From assembly GCA_030123805.1 (NCBI GenBank), contig JASJXV010000019.1:1-34944 (forward strand): a stretch of 34,944 nt of DNA. The letters are read 5' to 3'. The notes below the pieces were generated by a model. That model was given only the letters and a program-made list of their open reading frames with translations, searched no databases and was not told where the DNA came from. Source of the DNA: Gammaproteobacteria bacterium (GTDB lineage Bacteria > Pseudomonadota > Gammaproteobacteria > Pseudomonadales > Azotimanducaceae). Below are positions 1 to 9,463 of this stretch, piece after piece. The number at the start of each line of letters is the position of its first letter. Position 1 is the stretch's first letter. A program made the translations under genes and the position numbers.

Positions 1-531
1 GGAAACCGAGGTGGTGACTAATTCATCATCCAATTGTCTGGCTTCAGCACAAATAGTTTCATCCCCGGACAGATAGACAACAGGTACACCAACATACTGT
101 GCGGCGAAACTGCTACACAAAAATTCGGATGCGATCATGGCATTGATCTTCAGGCTGAATATTCTTGAGGAGGAAAAAGTATGCCCCAGCGGGTTTCCAC
201 CAACGCTGGCTGCAGCATGATAGCCCACCATCATGGCGGCATCGAAACTATCATCCAGCTCCTGCATCATCATCATTGGATGGCCGCTCCAACCCCGAAT
301 CAGCCGGACGCAGTCAGGCAAATCCTTTGCATAGATATTACGACCTGAACCATGGGCATCCTTAACCCAGATCTCCGTGGCGCCCGCATCAATTGCGCCC
401 TGGCAGGCGGCAGCCACTTCTCTGGTCATCTGCTGCCTGAATTGCTCATAATGAGCACTGTCTTTATCTGCTTCTTCCCAGGCTGTCGTCCCAGCGACAC
501 CTTCAATATCAGCACTAATGTATATCTTCAT
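1..531 (-). CDS. dppA: D-aminopeptidase, M55 (DppA) family, C-terminus cut by window edge
   Basis: The reverse-strand frame is open from an ATG at 531 to the first base of the window, giving 177 codons with no stop, so the C-terminus is missing. It starts MKIYISADIEGVAG, the signature opening of zinc-dependent M55 D-aminopeptidases (B. subtilis DppA). The family's metal and catalytic positions are visible as Asp8 and Glu10 (DIEG), His60 (KDAHGSG), His105 (GYHA) and probably Glu136. The family releases N-terminal D-amino acids from short peptides, usually in the cytoplasm as decamers, and is linked to use of cell-wall-derived D-peptides. A GAGGT ribosome site lies about 6 bases before the ATG. 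The next gene upstream on the same strand would be across the 97-base gap from the serine hydrolase at 629, so the two may be co-transcribed. The family call is secure; the exact substrate is not. Confidence 0.85.
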   Translation of the reverse strand, partial: MKIYISADIEGVAGTTAWEEADKDSAHYEQFRQQMTREVAAACQGAIDAGATEIWVKDAHGSGRNIYAKDLPDCVRLIRGWSGHPMMMMQELDDSFDAAMMVGYHAAASVGGNPLGHTFSSSRIFSLKINAMIASEFLCSSFAAQYVGVPVVYLSGDETICAEARQLDDELVTTSVS

Positions 532-628
532 ATCTACCTCGATCAGTTCACTCTATGCATCGGAATGTCCCAACTTGTCAGAAGCCGCCATTGGATCGCA
601 GTAACGTAGGTAACTGGTAATACTCCCA

Positions 629-1915
629 TCAATCGATAATTGCCTGGTTTACTAATGAAATCATATCCGCCCGCATGTTCAGATGTGTATAGGGTCTTAC
701 CTGAGACATCAAGATGCCGATCAACTCCTCTTTGGGATCGATCCAGAAAACAGTGTTATAGGCACCACCCCAACTGACTGATCCCTCTGACGAAGTTGTC
801 GCGGCGAGTCCACTATCCAACACCACTGAATACCCCAACCCAAATCCGGTACCTGGACCACGTAACCAAATCGGTAAATTTCCCGTATGATTCCTGAACA
901 TCATCGCAACGGTTTTCCTACCCAGCAGACGCACGCCACCCAGTTCGCCCCCGTTCAGCATCATCTGTTGGAGCCGAACATAGTCGGCTGCCGTGGAAAC
1001 CAGACCACCCGATCCGGAAAAGAAGTTGTGCGGTTCCTTTACGAAACGACTGTCACGAGTACCGGGATCATCGAGCACAATTTTGTTCTCTTCACCCTCT
1101 GGTCGGTACTGGCTGGCGAAGCGGTCAAGTTTCGATTCCGGGAGATAAAAGTAGGTATCCTGCATCTGCAGCGGTTCAAAAATTCTGCGGTGAAAAAACT
1201 CATCCAGGGTCATCCCGGACATCACCTCTACAAGGCGTCCTACCACGCTGGTTGCTGCAGAATACTCCCAATTGTCGCCGGGATGATAGTTCAGGGGCAG
1301 TGTTGCCAGCCGCCTGATGTATGTTTCAAGGGTTTCCCCGGGATCACGATTTCCCATTACCTGCCGGTAGCCAGCCACATTAATACCTCGATAATTGTTG
1401 GCCAGACCGGCGGTATGGGTCAGCACATGGCGAACCGTAATGGATTTGTTAGCAGGCACAAGGTAGAAAGGAGCGCCGACTGGTGCTGACCCAGACAAAA
1501 CAGCTACCTGCATATCGTTGAATTCTGGTAACCAATTCGCAATCGGATCGTGCAGTTGAAATTTACCCTCCTCAAACAGTATCATCAAGGCAACCGATGT
1601 TATCGGTTTGGTCATAGATGCGATTCTGAAAATGGTATCAGTTGTCATTGCTGAACCTGTATCCACATCCGCCATACCCTGTGCTTCAAAGTGAACCACC
1701 CTACCCTTTCGCGCAACCAGAGTGACTGTACCGGCAACCAGATCCTTCTCGATATACTGCTTCATGGCATCTTCCAGTCGAACCAGGCGTTCTGAAGACA
1801 TCCCCACACTTTCAGGACGCGCCGTCTTTAGCCCACTGGCCGGCGGTGCTGCTTGCGTCAGAGATACAAAGCTGGAAAACAACACTATCAAGGTTAATCG
1901 CAGATGGTTTTTCAT
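629..1915 (-). CDS. Secreted serine hydrolase, beta-lactamase/EstB-like (class C fold)
   Basis: A 428-residue protein of the beta-lactamase/transpeptidase-like superfamily (Pfam Beta-lactamase). The N-terminus is a signal peptide (about residues 1-22, hydrophobic LTLIVLFSSF, cleavage after TQA). The nucleophile motif SMTK is at about 100-103, followed by a YSA motif at about 218 in place of the class C YSN. A WGGAYNT stretch near the C-terminus stands where KTG/HTG would be. This pattern fits the EstB-like esterases and uncharacterised serine hydrolases rather than a true AmpC. The start was chosen at 1915 because AGGAG lies 7 bases before this ATG; an ATG five codons earlier has no such site. 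It probably acts in the periplasm on an ester or amide. The substrate cannot be read from the sequence, and antibiotic resistance should not be inferred. Confidence 0.8.
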   Translation of the reverse strand: MKNHLRLTLIVLFSSFVSLTQAAPPASGLKTARPESVGMSSERLVRLEDAMKQYIEKDLVAGTVTLVARKGRVVHFEAQGMADVDTGSAMTTDTIFRIASMTKPITSVALMILFEEGKFQLHDPIANWLPEFNDMQVAVLSGSAPVGAPFYLVPANKSITVRHVLTHTAGLANNYRGINVAGYRQVMGNRDPGETLETYIRRLATLPLNYHPGDNWEYSAATSVVGRLVEVMSGMTLDEFFHRRIFEPLQMQDTYFYLPESKLDRFASQYRPEGEENKIVLDDPGTRDSRFVKEPHNFFSGSGGLVSTAADYVRLQQMMLNGGELGGVRLLGRKTVAMMFRNHTGNLPIWLRGPGTGFGLGYSVVLDSGLAATTSSEGSVSWGGAYNTVFWIDPKEELIGILMSQVRPYTHLNMRADMISLVNQAIID

Positions 1916-2032
1916 ATACTTCTCCTGCATATACTCACCCGTAAATACGCGAGTATTTCATAGAAACGCTGAACACAGCAACTTCTGCCAACCGGGGGAT
2001 GAAACGACATTGGTTGCTTGCGCCATCTGTAA

Positions 2033-3682
2033 TCAGGGCAATGGTTGCCCGTCTACATCCCGGGGATATTGAAGGTTTAGTTTTGCTGCCAGGGTGGGTG
2101 CAATATCGATCGTTCGTGCCCTGCCGTTAACGATACCCCTCTCAAACCAGGGGCCATAAAAAACAATCGGTACGGCACGATCATATTCGTAGGGCGAACC
2201 ATGGGTGGTCCCTCCACCCGGCTTGATAAGGCAGGTTGGTTCAACCTGTATAATCAGATCGCCGCTGCGTTCAGGATCAAAGGAATTACGATAAAGCAAA
2301 GCTAACTGCCCTGTGCCTGTCATTATTTCCTCGCGAGTCCAGGCATGCCTTATCACGGATTGTCTCTCGAGCCAGATTTCGACGTCTTTTATCACATCAT
2401 TGACATTAATATGGTGCTTATTTGCGAAGCTTCTGTTAACAGTAATCTGCCCACCTGCTGACTTGACCAGGCTGCCCGGTATCGAAAACAAGGGGCCGAA
2501 TTTCCAGTGCAGATGCCACAGCAATCTGCCCAGGAACGAGTATGCATTCTGTCTACCGCCAGGCAAAGGACATTCACTTTTACCTGTTTCTGCCAGCCAC
2601 TCGGGTATCGGCAAGACGCCGTGATCGGATGTGAGTACGGCCATCACCCGATCCTTGCCAAATCGTTCATCAAGAAAATCGAGAAATTCACCCAGAGATC
2701 TATCCATCTGGAGCATAGCTGCCCGGGACTCGCTGCTATAGGGTCCATACAGATGGCCCACCGAATCGGTCGCCGACAAACTAATGGCAAGCAAGTCAGG
2801 CTTCGGGCCCATGCCAAGATTTTCTTCGACAACCAGGGTTCGGGCGAAATCCAGCAGGGCATCATCCAGGTAAGGAGAAGAGTAAATTTGCTGCAGCGAT
2901 ACGACCAGATTCTTGCCACGAAGAGGATGGCCACTGCTTCTACCGTATGCATCTGATTCCGATGCATAACTGTCTTTGCGAACACCACCGGGGTCATGCA
3001 GCCATTGCTCTGGGACATTGGCAGCAAATCCATCTACGATGGGTGATTTGCCATTGAACAGTTTGACCCAATCCGGCAGCGTTTCACGGTAGAAGCGACT
3101 GGTAGTGAATCCGCTCTGCTTAACCACATGCAACCAATAAGCGGCATCCGGGTTCTTGCCACCCAGTGTAATGGCAGCACGATCCTTCCCTGACACTGTA
3201 AATACCCGCACATCCGGCCAAGACAATTTCATCCAGTCGCCCAGTGTATCTACCCTTAACAAGGTGGGCGATCGTCCCTCTGTTCCACCCAACACTCGCG
3301 CCATCCCAGAGGAATCTTCCACACAGTCGATTTCAACCCCGGATTCTCTGTCGATCCAGGAATTGGCTACTACGCCACCGGGTCCCGGATGACGTCCGGA
3401 AAGTATGGTCTGATGTCCGGGACAGGTAGTGGTAACACCATGATCCAGTATCGCCTCCGCATACACACGCCCTAAACGCGCAATTCTACCCATCCCCCCA
3501 GGCAACTCAGGATCCAGACGGTCTCTGCGTAATTGATCCACAACGATTACCAGAACCAACGCCGGTGACTCTTCGTTGGCCAGGATGGAAAATGATGCTA
3601 TAACCATCAACAGGGATACCACAAAGCAGAGTGCTCCTAATGATATCCTGAATATCGACCTATCGGATTTCGGCACTATCAA
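2033..3682 (-). CDS. Exported alkaline phosphatase / phosphodiesterase (PafA-like, type I NPP superfamily)
   Basis: About 549 residues. After an N-terminal hydrophobic export signal (ISLGALCFVVSLLMVIASF, cleavage near ILA-NE) comes the alkaline-phosphatase superfamily core. VVDQLRRD supplies a metal Asp, and TTTCPGHQTILSG contains the expected Thr nucleophile. SATDSVGH and LTSDHGVLP supply further Asp/His metal ligands, and GGTTHGSP gives the last His. This order matches PafA-type phosphate-irrepressible phosphatases and nucleotide pyrophosphatases. It would release phosphate from organic esters in the periplasm. Start choice: an ATG at 3760 would almost abut the divergent phzF promoter region and add a poor leader. 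AGGGGA lies 6 bases before a TTG at 3682, and a GTG at 3676 is also possible. A perfect GGGCAA-TGG-TTGCCC hairpin spans the stop codon (2036-2050). Confidence 0.8.
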   Translation of the reverse strand: MIVPKSDRSIFRISLGALCFVVSLLMVIASFSILANEESPALVLVIVVDQLRRDRLDPELPGGMGRIARLGRVYAEAILDHGVTTTCPGHQTILSGRHPGPGGVVANSWIDRESGVEIDCVEDSSGMARVLGGTEGRSPTLLRVDTLGDWMKLSWPDVRVFTVSGKDRAAITLGGKNPDAAYWLHVVKQSGFTTSRFYRETLPDWVKLFNGKSPIVDGFAANVPEQWLHDPGGVRKDSYASESDAYGRSSGHPLRGKNLVVSLQQIYSSPYLDDALLDFARTLVVEENLGMGPKPDLLAISLSATDSVGHLYGPYSSESRAAMLQMDRSLGEFLDFLDERFGKDRVMAVLTSDHGVLPIPEWLAETGKSECPLPGGRQNAYSFLGRLLWHLHWKFGPLFSIPGSLVKSAGGQITVNRSFANKHHINVNDVIKDVEIWLERQSVIRHAWTREEIMTGTGQLALLYRNSFDPERSGDLIIQVEPTCLIKPGGGTTHGSPYEYDRAVPIVFYGPWFERGIVNGRARTIDIAPTLAAKLNLQYPRDVDGQPLP

Positions 3683-3803
3683 TGGCTTTCCCCTGGAGCT
3701 GGCGTAAATCCATAATATAGAATAACTTCCTTTTAGAACATGGAATCGATATGGACACATTGTGTATTGTTTGCATCTTCCGATACGCTGCAGAAGAGAC
3801 TAT

Positions 3804-4586
3804 ATGAAAATACCACTGTATCAGTTTGACGCATTTACGAGGCAACCGTTTGGTGGCAATCCTGCTGCAATCTGTGTTTTGAATGACTGGTTGGACACAG
3901 AGATCATGCAGCAGATAGCAGCCGAGAACAACGTTTCAGAAACTGCATTTTTTGTCGGCGGTAACGGCAGTTACGATCTTAGATGGTTTACGCCGGAGGT
4001 GGAAGTAGACCTTTGTGGCCATGCGACGCTGGCAGCTGCACATTTAATTCTTACTCTCTTGGAACCAAATATTGGTGAAGTCAGGTTCCACACCAGCAGC
4101 GGTGATCTTTCGGTGACGTTAGAGGGGGAATTGTTATCGATGCTCTTTCCAGCTCGACCACCAATACCAATCGAGACGCCCACACTGTTAGCCGATGCTC
4201 TTGGAGCTGAGCCGTTGGAAGTATTTCAGTCACGGGATATGCTGGCTCTGTTTGAGAAGGAGCAGGAGGTCAGGGATCTGTCTCCTGATTTTGGCAAACT
4301 TGCCAGAATTGAATCCGGTTTTGCAGTCATTGTTACCGCACCCGGCAATGAAGTGGATTTTGTCTCACGCTTTTTTGCGCCGAATGCCGGGATTCCCGAA
4401 GATCCTGTAACCGGTTCCGCACATTGCACGCTGACACCTTTTTGGGCAGACCGCTTAAAAAAAAGCAGGCTGCACGCCAATCAAGTTTCAAAACGGGGCG
4501 GAGAACTATTTTGCGAGCACCTTGGTGAACAGGTTAGAATCAGTGGCTACGTCACCGAGTATTCTCACGGCCACATTTTTATTTGA
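3804..4586 (+). CDS. PhzF-family isomerase/epimerase
   Basis: A 260-residue protein beginning MKIPLYQFDAFTRQPFGGNP, the standard opening of the PhzF/diaminopimelate-epimerase-like fold. The catalytic glutamate is Glu46 in NVSETAFF, and the second half carries EDPVTGSAH. The internal GHATLAAAH motif is also conserved. Family members include PhzF of phenazine synthesis, but most genomic members are housekeeping isomerases of unknown substrate, and no phenazine genes are nearby. The start at 3804 keeps the canonical N-terminus and follows an AGAAGAGA ribosome site; an in-frame ATG at 3762 would add 14 unrelated residues. It is transcribed divergently from the phosphatase at 2033-3682. Length is near the lower end for the family (about 260-300). 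Confidence 0.88.
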   Translation: MKIPLYQFDAFTRQPFGGNPAAICVLNDWLDTEIMQQIAAENNVSETAFFVGGNGSYDLRWFTPEVEVDLCGHATLAAAHLILTLLEPNIGEVRFHTSSGDLSVTLEGELLSMLFPARPPIPIETPTLLADALGAEPLEVFQSRDMLALFEKEQEVRDLSPDFGKLARIESGFAVIVTAPGNEVDFVSRFFAPNAGIPEDPVTGSAHCTLTPFWADRLKKSRLHANQVSKRGGELFCEHLGEQVRISGYVTEYSHGHIFI

Positions 4587-4701
4587 TGTAGCCGCCAGCC
4601 TGCTCCTGATTGTATAATTCTCAACACCAATACACTGTTTAAGAACTGCAGTTGCCCGTAGTAAACTGCCAGACAAAACCAGCCTCAAAAGCGTTGAGAT
4701 T

Positions 4702-5205
4702 ATGCAGAATCCTACACTGGGAGTAGATAACGAACTTCTTTATCTACGGGACTCAGAGACTTTTTATCAAGTGGTACTGTCCATGTCCCAACAGGCCCAT
4801 CAACACATTCGACTTTTTAGTCGCGACCTGGACAGAAAAATCTTTGGTTCCGAAGAAGTGGTTGATGCTTTCACCCAACTTGCCACTTCAAGCTCAAATG
4901 CCTATATACAGATACTGATGCAAGATACATCAGGCCTGATTCACCAGAGTCACCGCATGCATGAATTGGCAAGACGCGTCAGCAGTTACATTGAGATTCG
5001 TGTCGCCGATATCATGCACCAGAATATCTCGGAAAATTTCTATCTGTTTGATGAAGAGGGTTGGGTGAAAAGACAATATCCAGATGAGTACGTGGGTGAA
5101 GCCAACTTTCACGACACTCGCAGCGTGAGGAATTTTGAGCATCGATTCAAAAACATGTGGGAAAGAGGTGAACCTGATCCGAATTTAAGACGGATAACCA
5201 TCTGA
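4702..5205 (+). CDS. Conserved-looking protein of unknown function
   Basis: A 167-residue cytoplasmic protein with no signal peptide or membrane segment. It opens MQNPTLGVDNELLYLRDSE and is rich in charged and aromatic residues. The stretch LSMSQQAHQHIRLFSRDLD, followed by a predicted alternating strand/helix pattern and the C-terminal FEHRFKNMWERGEPDP, is reminiscent of the phospholipase-D-like domain found attached to some Pseudomonas GNAT acetyltransferases. No HKD motif is present, so it would be catalytically silent if it belongs there. That resemblance is recall, not a search result. It lies 115 bases downstream of the PhzF gene on the same strand. Codon use and the lack of a good competing frame support a real gene. 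No function is proposed. Confidence 0.6.
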   Translation: MQNPTLGVDNELLYLRDSETFYQVVLSMSQQAHQHIRLFSRDLDRKIFGSEEVVDAFTQLATSSSNAYIQILMQDTSGLIHQSHRMHELARRVSSYIEIRVADIMHQNISENFYLFDEEGWVKRQYPDEYVGEANFHDTRSVRNFEHRFKNMWERGEPDPNLRRITI

Positions 5206-5216
5206 TTCTGGCGGGG

Positions 5217-5345
5217 AAATAGGGGACAGAGAAAAGGGGACAGATTTATTTAATTGTTCACGTGAGCAGTTAGGGTCAGCAGACGTTTCAGAGAAAGTTG
5301 GCAGGATTAAAGGTATTATATCAAGACTTGACCCCTTTCTTTAAA
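5217..5345. mobile_element. Probable RAYT/MITE-type intergenic remnant
   Basis: The gap between the unknown gene and the tRNA contains two copies of GGGGACAG (5222-5229 and 5237-5244, the second followed by ATTTATTT). At its other end, read on the minus strand, is AAAGAAAGGGGTCAAGTCTT. Such G-rich boxes facing inward are commonly seen at the borders of short non-coding elements mobilised by REP-associated tyrosine transposases in proteobacteria. There is no transposase frame inside, so this would be a non-autonomous copy or a scar. The assignment rests on motif recall. Confidence 0.4.
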
Positions 5346-5353
5346 TAACCTAA

Positions 5354-5430
5354 TGGTGGGCCCTGAAGGACTTGAACCTTCGACCTAACGATTATGAGTC
5401 GTTTGCTCTAACCAACTGAGCTAAGGGCCC
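5354..5430 (-). tRNA. ileX: tRNA-Ile2 (anticodon CAU)
   Basis: The 77-base reverse-strand sequence folds into a complete cloverleaf. It has a 7-bp acceptor stem (GGGCCCT with AGGGCCC), D stem GCTC/GAGC, anticodon stem AACGA/TCGTT around loop CTCATAA, T stem GAAGG/CCTTC around TTCAAGT, and an encoded CCA end. The anticodon is CAU. The body resembles the minor tRNA-Ile (ileX/ileY) rather than tRNA-Met, so C34 would be lysidinylated by TilS to read AUA. It starts 31 bases after rpoD on the same strand, with no obvious terminator between. Co-transcription with rpoD is possible, and the same neighbourhood is known in E. coli. Confidence 0.93.
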
Positions 5431-5461
5431 TTGGGGGGAGAGAATCATATGAATTATATTA

Positions 5462-7300
5462 TCAGGAATCTTCGTCCAGGAAGCTGCGCAGATTATCTGA
5501 TCGAGTTGGATGGCGAAGCTTGCGTAAAGCTTTGGCTTCAATTTGCCGGATTCGTTCCCGCGTTACATCAAACTGCTTGCCGACCTCCTCAAGGGTATGA
5601 TCAGTATTCATTTCAATTCCGAATCGCATCCGTAACACCTTCGCCTCTCTCTGGGTAAGTCCAGAGAGAACTACACGGGTAGTCTCTTTCAAGCCTTCAT
5701 CTGTTGCAGAGTCTACCGGAGAACCAACCGGTGCTCCATCACTGAGATTAGAATTAGAATCAAGAAAATCCCCCAAATGAGAATCTTCATCATCACCGAT
5801 GGGTGTTTCCATTGAGATTGGCTCTTTGGCAATTTTCAGTACTTTCCGAATTTTGTCTTCAGCCATCTCCATACGTATACCCAATTCTTCCGGTGTCGGC
5901 TCTCGTCCCATCTCCTGTAGCATTTGCCGTGAAACCCGGCTAAGTTTGTTGATTGTTTCAATCATATGGACCGGAATCCGGATAGTTCTCGCCTGATCCG
6001 CGATTGATCTTGTAATAGCCTGACGAATCCACCAGGTGGCATATGTTGAGAACTTATACCCCCGACGATATTCGAACTTATCCACAGCCTTCATTAAACC
6101 GATATTCCCCTCCTGAATGAGATCCAGGAATTGTAAACCTCGATTTGTATATTTCTTTGCAATAGATATCACTAGCCGCAGATTGGCTTCTACCATATCT
6201 TTCTTGGCTCGTCTGGCTTTCGCTTCACCAATGGACATCCTTCGATTGATGTCCTTGATTTCAGCCAGGGTTAATCCACACGCGTTGCAAGCTTGCTGAA
6301 TACGTCTCTGACCACGAACAATATCTTCTTCCTGAGCCTTTAATTCCGTATAACCTGCCTTGATCTGCTTCTGCACCCACTGCAAGTCATTTTCATTGCC
6401 AACAAAGCTGTCGATAAAGTCCCTGCGTGACATTTTCCCGCGTCTGATGCACGCATTGATGATGCGACGCTCATGCCGTCTTACTCTTGAATGAATGTCT
6501 CGAGCCATATGGACGATGGCATCATATTTCTTGGGTACCAGTTTGAAAAAGTGAAACGCCTGACCGAGAGCATGCAATTCCTTCTGTGCCCGCTTGCTGC
6601 CTCTGCCATGCTTTTTAATCGCGCGATCAGTCTTTTTCGCTTGTTTCTTCAGGATGTCGAACCTTTCCTTGGCTAATTCAGCATCAGGTCCTTTGGGCTC
6701 TTCATCCGCATCGTCCTCTGCATCCTTGTCCTCTTTCTTGCCTGGAATGACCTGAGCTGCAGGTGGAACATGTTCTGCCGGATCCAGGAAACCGATAATA
6801 ATATCGGTTAGGTGGCGATCCTCTGCCTGGGATGCTGCATAGCCTTCAAGTATATGATCGACGGGACCCGGAAATCCTGACAATGCAGCAAGCACATCAC
6901 GAATACCTTCTTCAATTCGTTTGGCGATAACAATCTCGCCTTCGCGCGTCAGCAATTCAACACTACCCATCTCACGCATGTACATGCGTACCGGGTCAGT
7001 AGTTCGACCAGCTTCGTTTTCGACAGCAACCAGGACTGCAGCCGCTTCTTCCGCCGCCAGTTCATCAGTAGAATCTCCCTCTGCCATGAGATCATCAAGT
7101 TCAGGGGCGACTTCATGGACTGCAATGCCCATATCGTTGATAGTACTAATGATGTCTTCTATCTGATCGGGGTCCGAGATTTCTTCAGGGAGATGGTCGT
7201 TTACTTCCGCGTAGGTTAAGTATCCCTGCTCTCTACCACGACTGATAAGATCCTTTAGCCGAGATTGTTGCTTCTTTAATCCACTAGTCATACCAGTCAT
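5462..7300 (-). CDS. rpoD: RNA polymerase primary sigma factor sigma-70
   Basis: 612 residues, almost exactly the usual length of RpoD. Region 1.1 is at the N-terminus, followed by the acidic non-conserved insert (residues about 180-215, rich in Asp/Glu/Lys). Region 2 contains [20 protein letters not shown] and [17 protein letters not shown], which bind core polymerase and melt the -10. Region 3 follows, then region 4 with the -35-reading helix [18 protein letters not shown]. It directs vegetative transcription. It is the last protein gene of the rpsU-dnaG-rpoD macromolecular synthesis cluster and is followed by tRNA-Ile2. The start at 7300 is preceded by a modest AGGG about 10 bases away; a second ATG three codons inside is possible. 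A 251-base gap from dnaG contains a TATAAT candidate promoter. Confidence 0.97.
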   Translation of the reverse strand: MTGMTSGLKKQQSRLKDLISRGREQGYLTYAEVNDHLPEEISDPDQIEDIISTINDMGIAVHEVAPELDDLMAEGDSTDELAAEEAAAVLVAVENEAGRTTDPVRMYMREMGSVELLTREGEIVIAKRIEEGIRDVLAALSGFPGPVDHILEGYAASQAEDRHLTDIIIGFLDPAEHVPPAAQVIPGKKEDKDAEDDADEEPKGPDAELAKERFDILKKQAKKTDRAIKKHGRGSKRAQKELHALGQAFHFFKLVPKKYDAIVHMARDIHSRVRRHERRIINACIRRGKMSRRDFIDSFVGNENDLQWVQKQIKAGYTELKAQEEDIVRGQRRIQQACNACGLTLAEIKDINRRMSIGEAKARRAKKDMVEANLRLVISIAKKYTNRGLQFLDLIQEGNIGLMKAVDKFEYRRGYKFSTYATWWIRQAITRSIADQARTIRIPVHMIETINKLSRVSRQMLQEMGREPTPEELGIRMEMAEDKIRKVLKIAKEPISMETPIGDDEDSHLGDFLDSNSNLSDGAPVGSPVDSATDEGLKETTRVVLSGLTQREAKVLRMRFGIEMNTDHTLEEVGKQFDVTRERIRQIEAKALRKLRHPTRSDNLRSFLDEDS

Positions 7301-7373
7301 AAAAAATAGAACCCTGTATGTTGAATAGGTGTGGGTTGTCCGCCATTTTCATTTATCGCAGGCAGAGCCGATC

Positions 7374-7379
7374 ATTATA
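7374..7379 (-). promoter_or_regulatory. Candidate -10 element of an rpoD-proximal promoter
   Basis: A perfect TATAAT on the reverse strand lies 73 bases before the rpoD start, inside the dnaG-rpoD gap. The expected -35 region 17 bases upstream reads TGGAAT, which is weak. Internal promoters ahead of rpoD are known in other gammaproteobacteria, where they give extra control of sigma levels. No heat-shock-type consensus was recognised. The remainder of 7301-7551 shows no gene. Confidence 0.35.
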
Positions 7380-7551
7380 TCGGTTAATGAATGACCATTC
7401 CAGTTTCACATTATTGTCGCGGGAGGTCTCAGGAACTGAGATGAGATAATGTATGTCTACTTTTGTCTTCAAACCCGCAAGTGCTAAATAATCGACTTGC
7501 TGTTAATGGGGCTGCATTCGGTTTTTTCAAGAACGGTGCCACATTTTGTCA

Positions 7552-9354
7552 TCATTCTGAACTCTCTTGCCGACGGGAATGTACCATAAGTCGAATTGCC
7601 TGCTTGTCTTCCTCGGAGAGTTCGGACAGGGGCTTTTCTTTTATTTTCTCTCTAAGTGATTGATACGATTGCTCTTTTGATCTCTCTGATAGTTTACGAA
7701 TAGCACCTTGATACTCACTTATCAGTTGATCAGCTGGCAATAAGTGCTCAAGCCGGGATAATCTTCTCAACCTTTCATAATCGGTATTATTGTTAAAGTA
7801 GTTCAACAGCTTCTGCGGCGTCATCCCAATATTCGCGCGTATCAGACGAATCATCTCCTTCAGCAACTGGCTATCTTTATCCTTTAGGTCATCCAGGGGT
7901 GCATATTCAGCATCCGCCAGCTGATCTACAAGTTCAGGTTGCCTGAACAGCAGGGCCATGGCGAGTTCCTCGATGGATAACTGAGCATGCTGACGTGGCT
8001 GTGGCGATCTGTTTCTTCTGCCATTTCTTGATGTCGTCCCCGATCGTGATTCATCCTGTGTGGCCGCACGCAGCAATCGATCGGTTTCAAGACCGGTAAG
8101 TGCTGCCAGTTCATTTACCATCAGCTGTTTCAGTACTCCCTCCGGGATTCTGTTGATCATCGGCATAGCCAACTTGCTGAGTTTTGCCTTGCCCTCCAAC
8201 GACGACAGATCTACCTCAGAACCAAGTGCATCGAAGAAAAATTCGGGAAGATGCTGGCACTCGGCAAAACGCGCCATGAATCCCTGCTGGCCCTCTTTCC
8301 GCACCAGACTGTCAGGATCCTCACCATCCGGTAAAAACAGAAACTTTGCCGATCGCCCATCACTCATTAAGGGCAGTGCTTCATTTAGTGCTTTCCAGGC
8401 CGCATTGCGGCCAGCTTCATCACCGTCGAAACAAAAAATCACGTCAGGTACCAGACGAAAAATCAAGCCGATATGCTCGCTGCTGGTTGCTGTTCCCAGG
8501 GTAGCAACAGCGAAGGAGATGCCATGCTGGGCCAGCATAACAACATCCATATAACCTTCTGTCACCAGTATCCGGGTCAGCTTTTGTGTCGCCCGCCTTG
8601 CTTCATACAGGCCATACAGTTCTCTGCCCTTGTGGAATACACGGGTCTCAGGTGAGTTAAGATATTTTGGCTGACCTGCATCGATAATTCGCCCGCCAAA
8701 AGCAATCACCCGGCCGCGCAGATCCCTGATCGGAAACATAATTCTGTCACGGAAACGATCATAGATCTTATTCTCCTCTTCCCGCTCTATTAACATACCG
8801 GAATCAATCAACAAGCGCCTGTCAGCGTTAGTAATCGCCAACTTTCGTGAGAGGTTGTCCCAACCTTTGGGGGCATAGCCAATGGCAAAATCTCGAGCTA
8901 CAGGACCACTGATACCGCGATTCTTAAGGTAATTAACGGCACGATCCTTATCCTCATGATGTCTCAGCTGCCGCTTATAGAATTGGTTGGATTTTTCCAA
9001 TATTTCGTACAGCGACTTCTGCTTCCTGCGCTTCTCATCATATTGAGGGTCTTCTTCTCTCGGTATCTGCATGCCTGTTTTGGCAGCCAGCATCTCCACT
9101 GCCGGTATGAAGTCCAGATGATCATGTTCCATGATGAACTTCAATGCACTACCCGTCGCCTGACAACCAAAACAGTAATAAAACTGTTTGTCCTGACTGA
9201 CGCTAAAAGAGGCTGTTTTCTCCTGGTGAAAGGGACATAGTGCAGTGTAATTCTGGCCGCCCTTTTTCAGGGTAATACGCGACCCAATGATCTCGACGAT
9301 ATCAGTACGCGCTAATAGCTCATCGATGAACTCTGTTGGTATGCGACTGGCCAT
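7552..9354 (-). CDS. dnaG: DNA primase
   Basis: 600 residues. The N-terminal CHC2-type zinc domain shows CPFH, then CFGC about 25 residues later. The catalytic core contains the RNA-polymerase basic motif and a TOPRIM domain (LVTEGYMDVVML, then CFDGDEAGRNA). The C-terminal third is the DnaB-helicase-binding domain. It synthesises RNA primers at the replication fork. The start at 9354 gives MASRIPTEFIDELLARTD, which aligns with the E. coli N-terminus (MAGRIP). An ATG 15 codons earlier is in frame but adds residues foreign to the family. No good ribosome site precedes 9354, so the start rests on homology. It lies between yqeY (109 bases upstream) and rpoD. Confidence 0.96.
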   Translation of the reverse strand: MASRIPTEFIDELLARTDIVEIIGSRITLKKGGQNYTALCPFHQEKTASFSVSQDKQFYYCFGCQATGSALKFIMEHDHLDFIPAVEMLAAKTGMQIPREEDPQYDEKRRKQKSLYEILEKSNQFYKRQLRHHEDKDRAVNYLKNRGISGPVARDFAIGYAPKGWDNLSRKLAITNADRRLLIDSGMLIEREEENKIYDRFRDRIMFPIRDLRGRVIAFGGRIIDAGQPKYLNSPETRVFHKGRELYGLYEARRATQKLTRILVTEGYMDVVMLAQHGISFAVATLGTATSSEHIGLIFRLVPDVIFCFDGDEAGRNAAWKALNEALPLMSDGRSAKFLFLPDGEDPDSLVRKEGQQGFMARFAECQHLPEFFFDALGSEVDLSSLEGKAKLSKLAMPMINRIPEGVLKQLMVNELAALTGLETDRLLRAATQDESRSGTTSRNGRRNRSPQPRQHAQLSIEELAMALLFRQPELVDQLADAEYAPLDDLKDKDSQLLKEMIRLIRANIGMTPQKLLNYFNNNTDYERLRRLSRLEHLLPADQLISEYQGAIRKLSERSKEQSYQSLREKIKEKPLSELSEEDKQAIRLMVHSRRQESSE

Positions 9355-9463
9355 GACAGGTTGGATTGCAACGGATCCCTCTCTGATGAATTCAGGCAAA
9401 TCAGAATGGCATCACCTACTGCGGAAGGCAAGATTTTGTTATTTAGTTCCGGTCCGTGGCTGG

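Noticed and set aside
629-1915. Antibiotic-resistance beta-lactamase
   Set aside because: The YSA and WGG replacements of YSN and KTG fit esterase-like serine hydrolases better than AmpC.
2036-2050. Perfect GGGCAA/TTGCCC hairpin at the phosphatase stop codon as a terminator
   Set aside because: No U-run follows on the transcribed strand and the arms are only 6 bp; kept only as a note on the gene.
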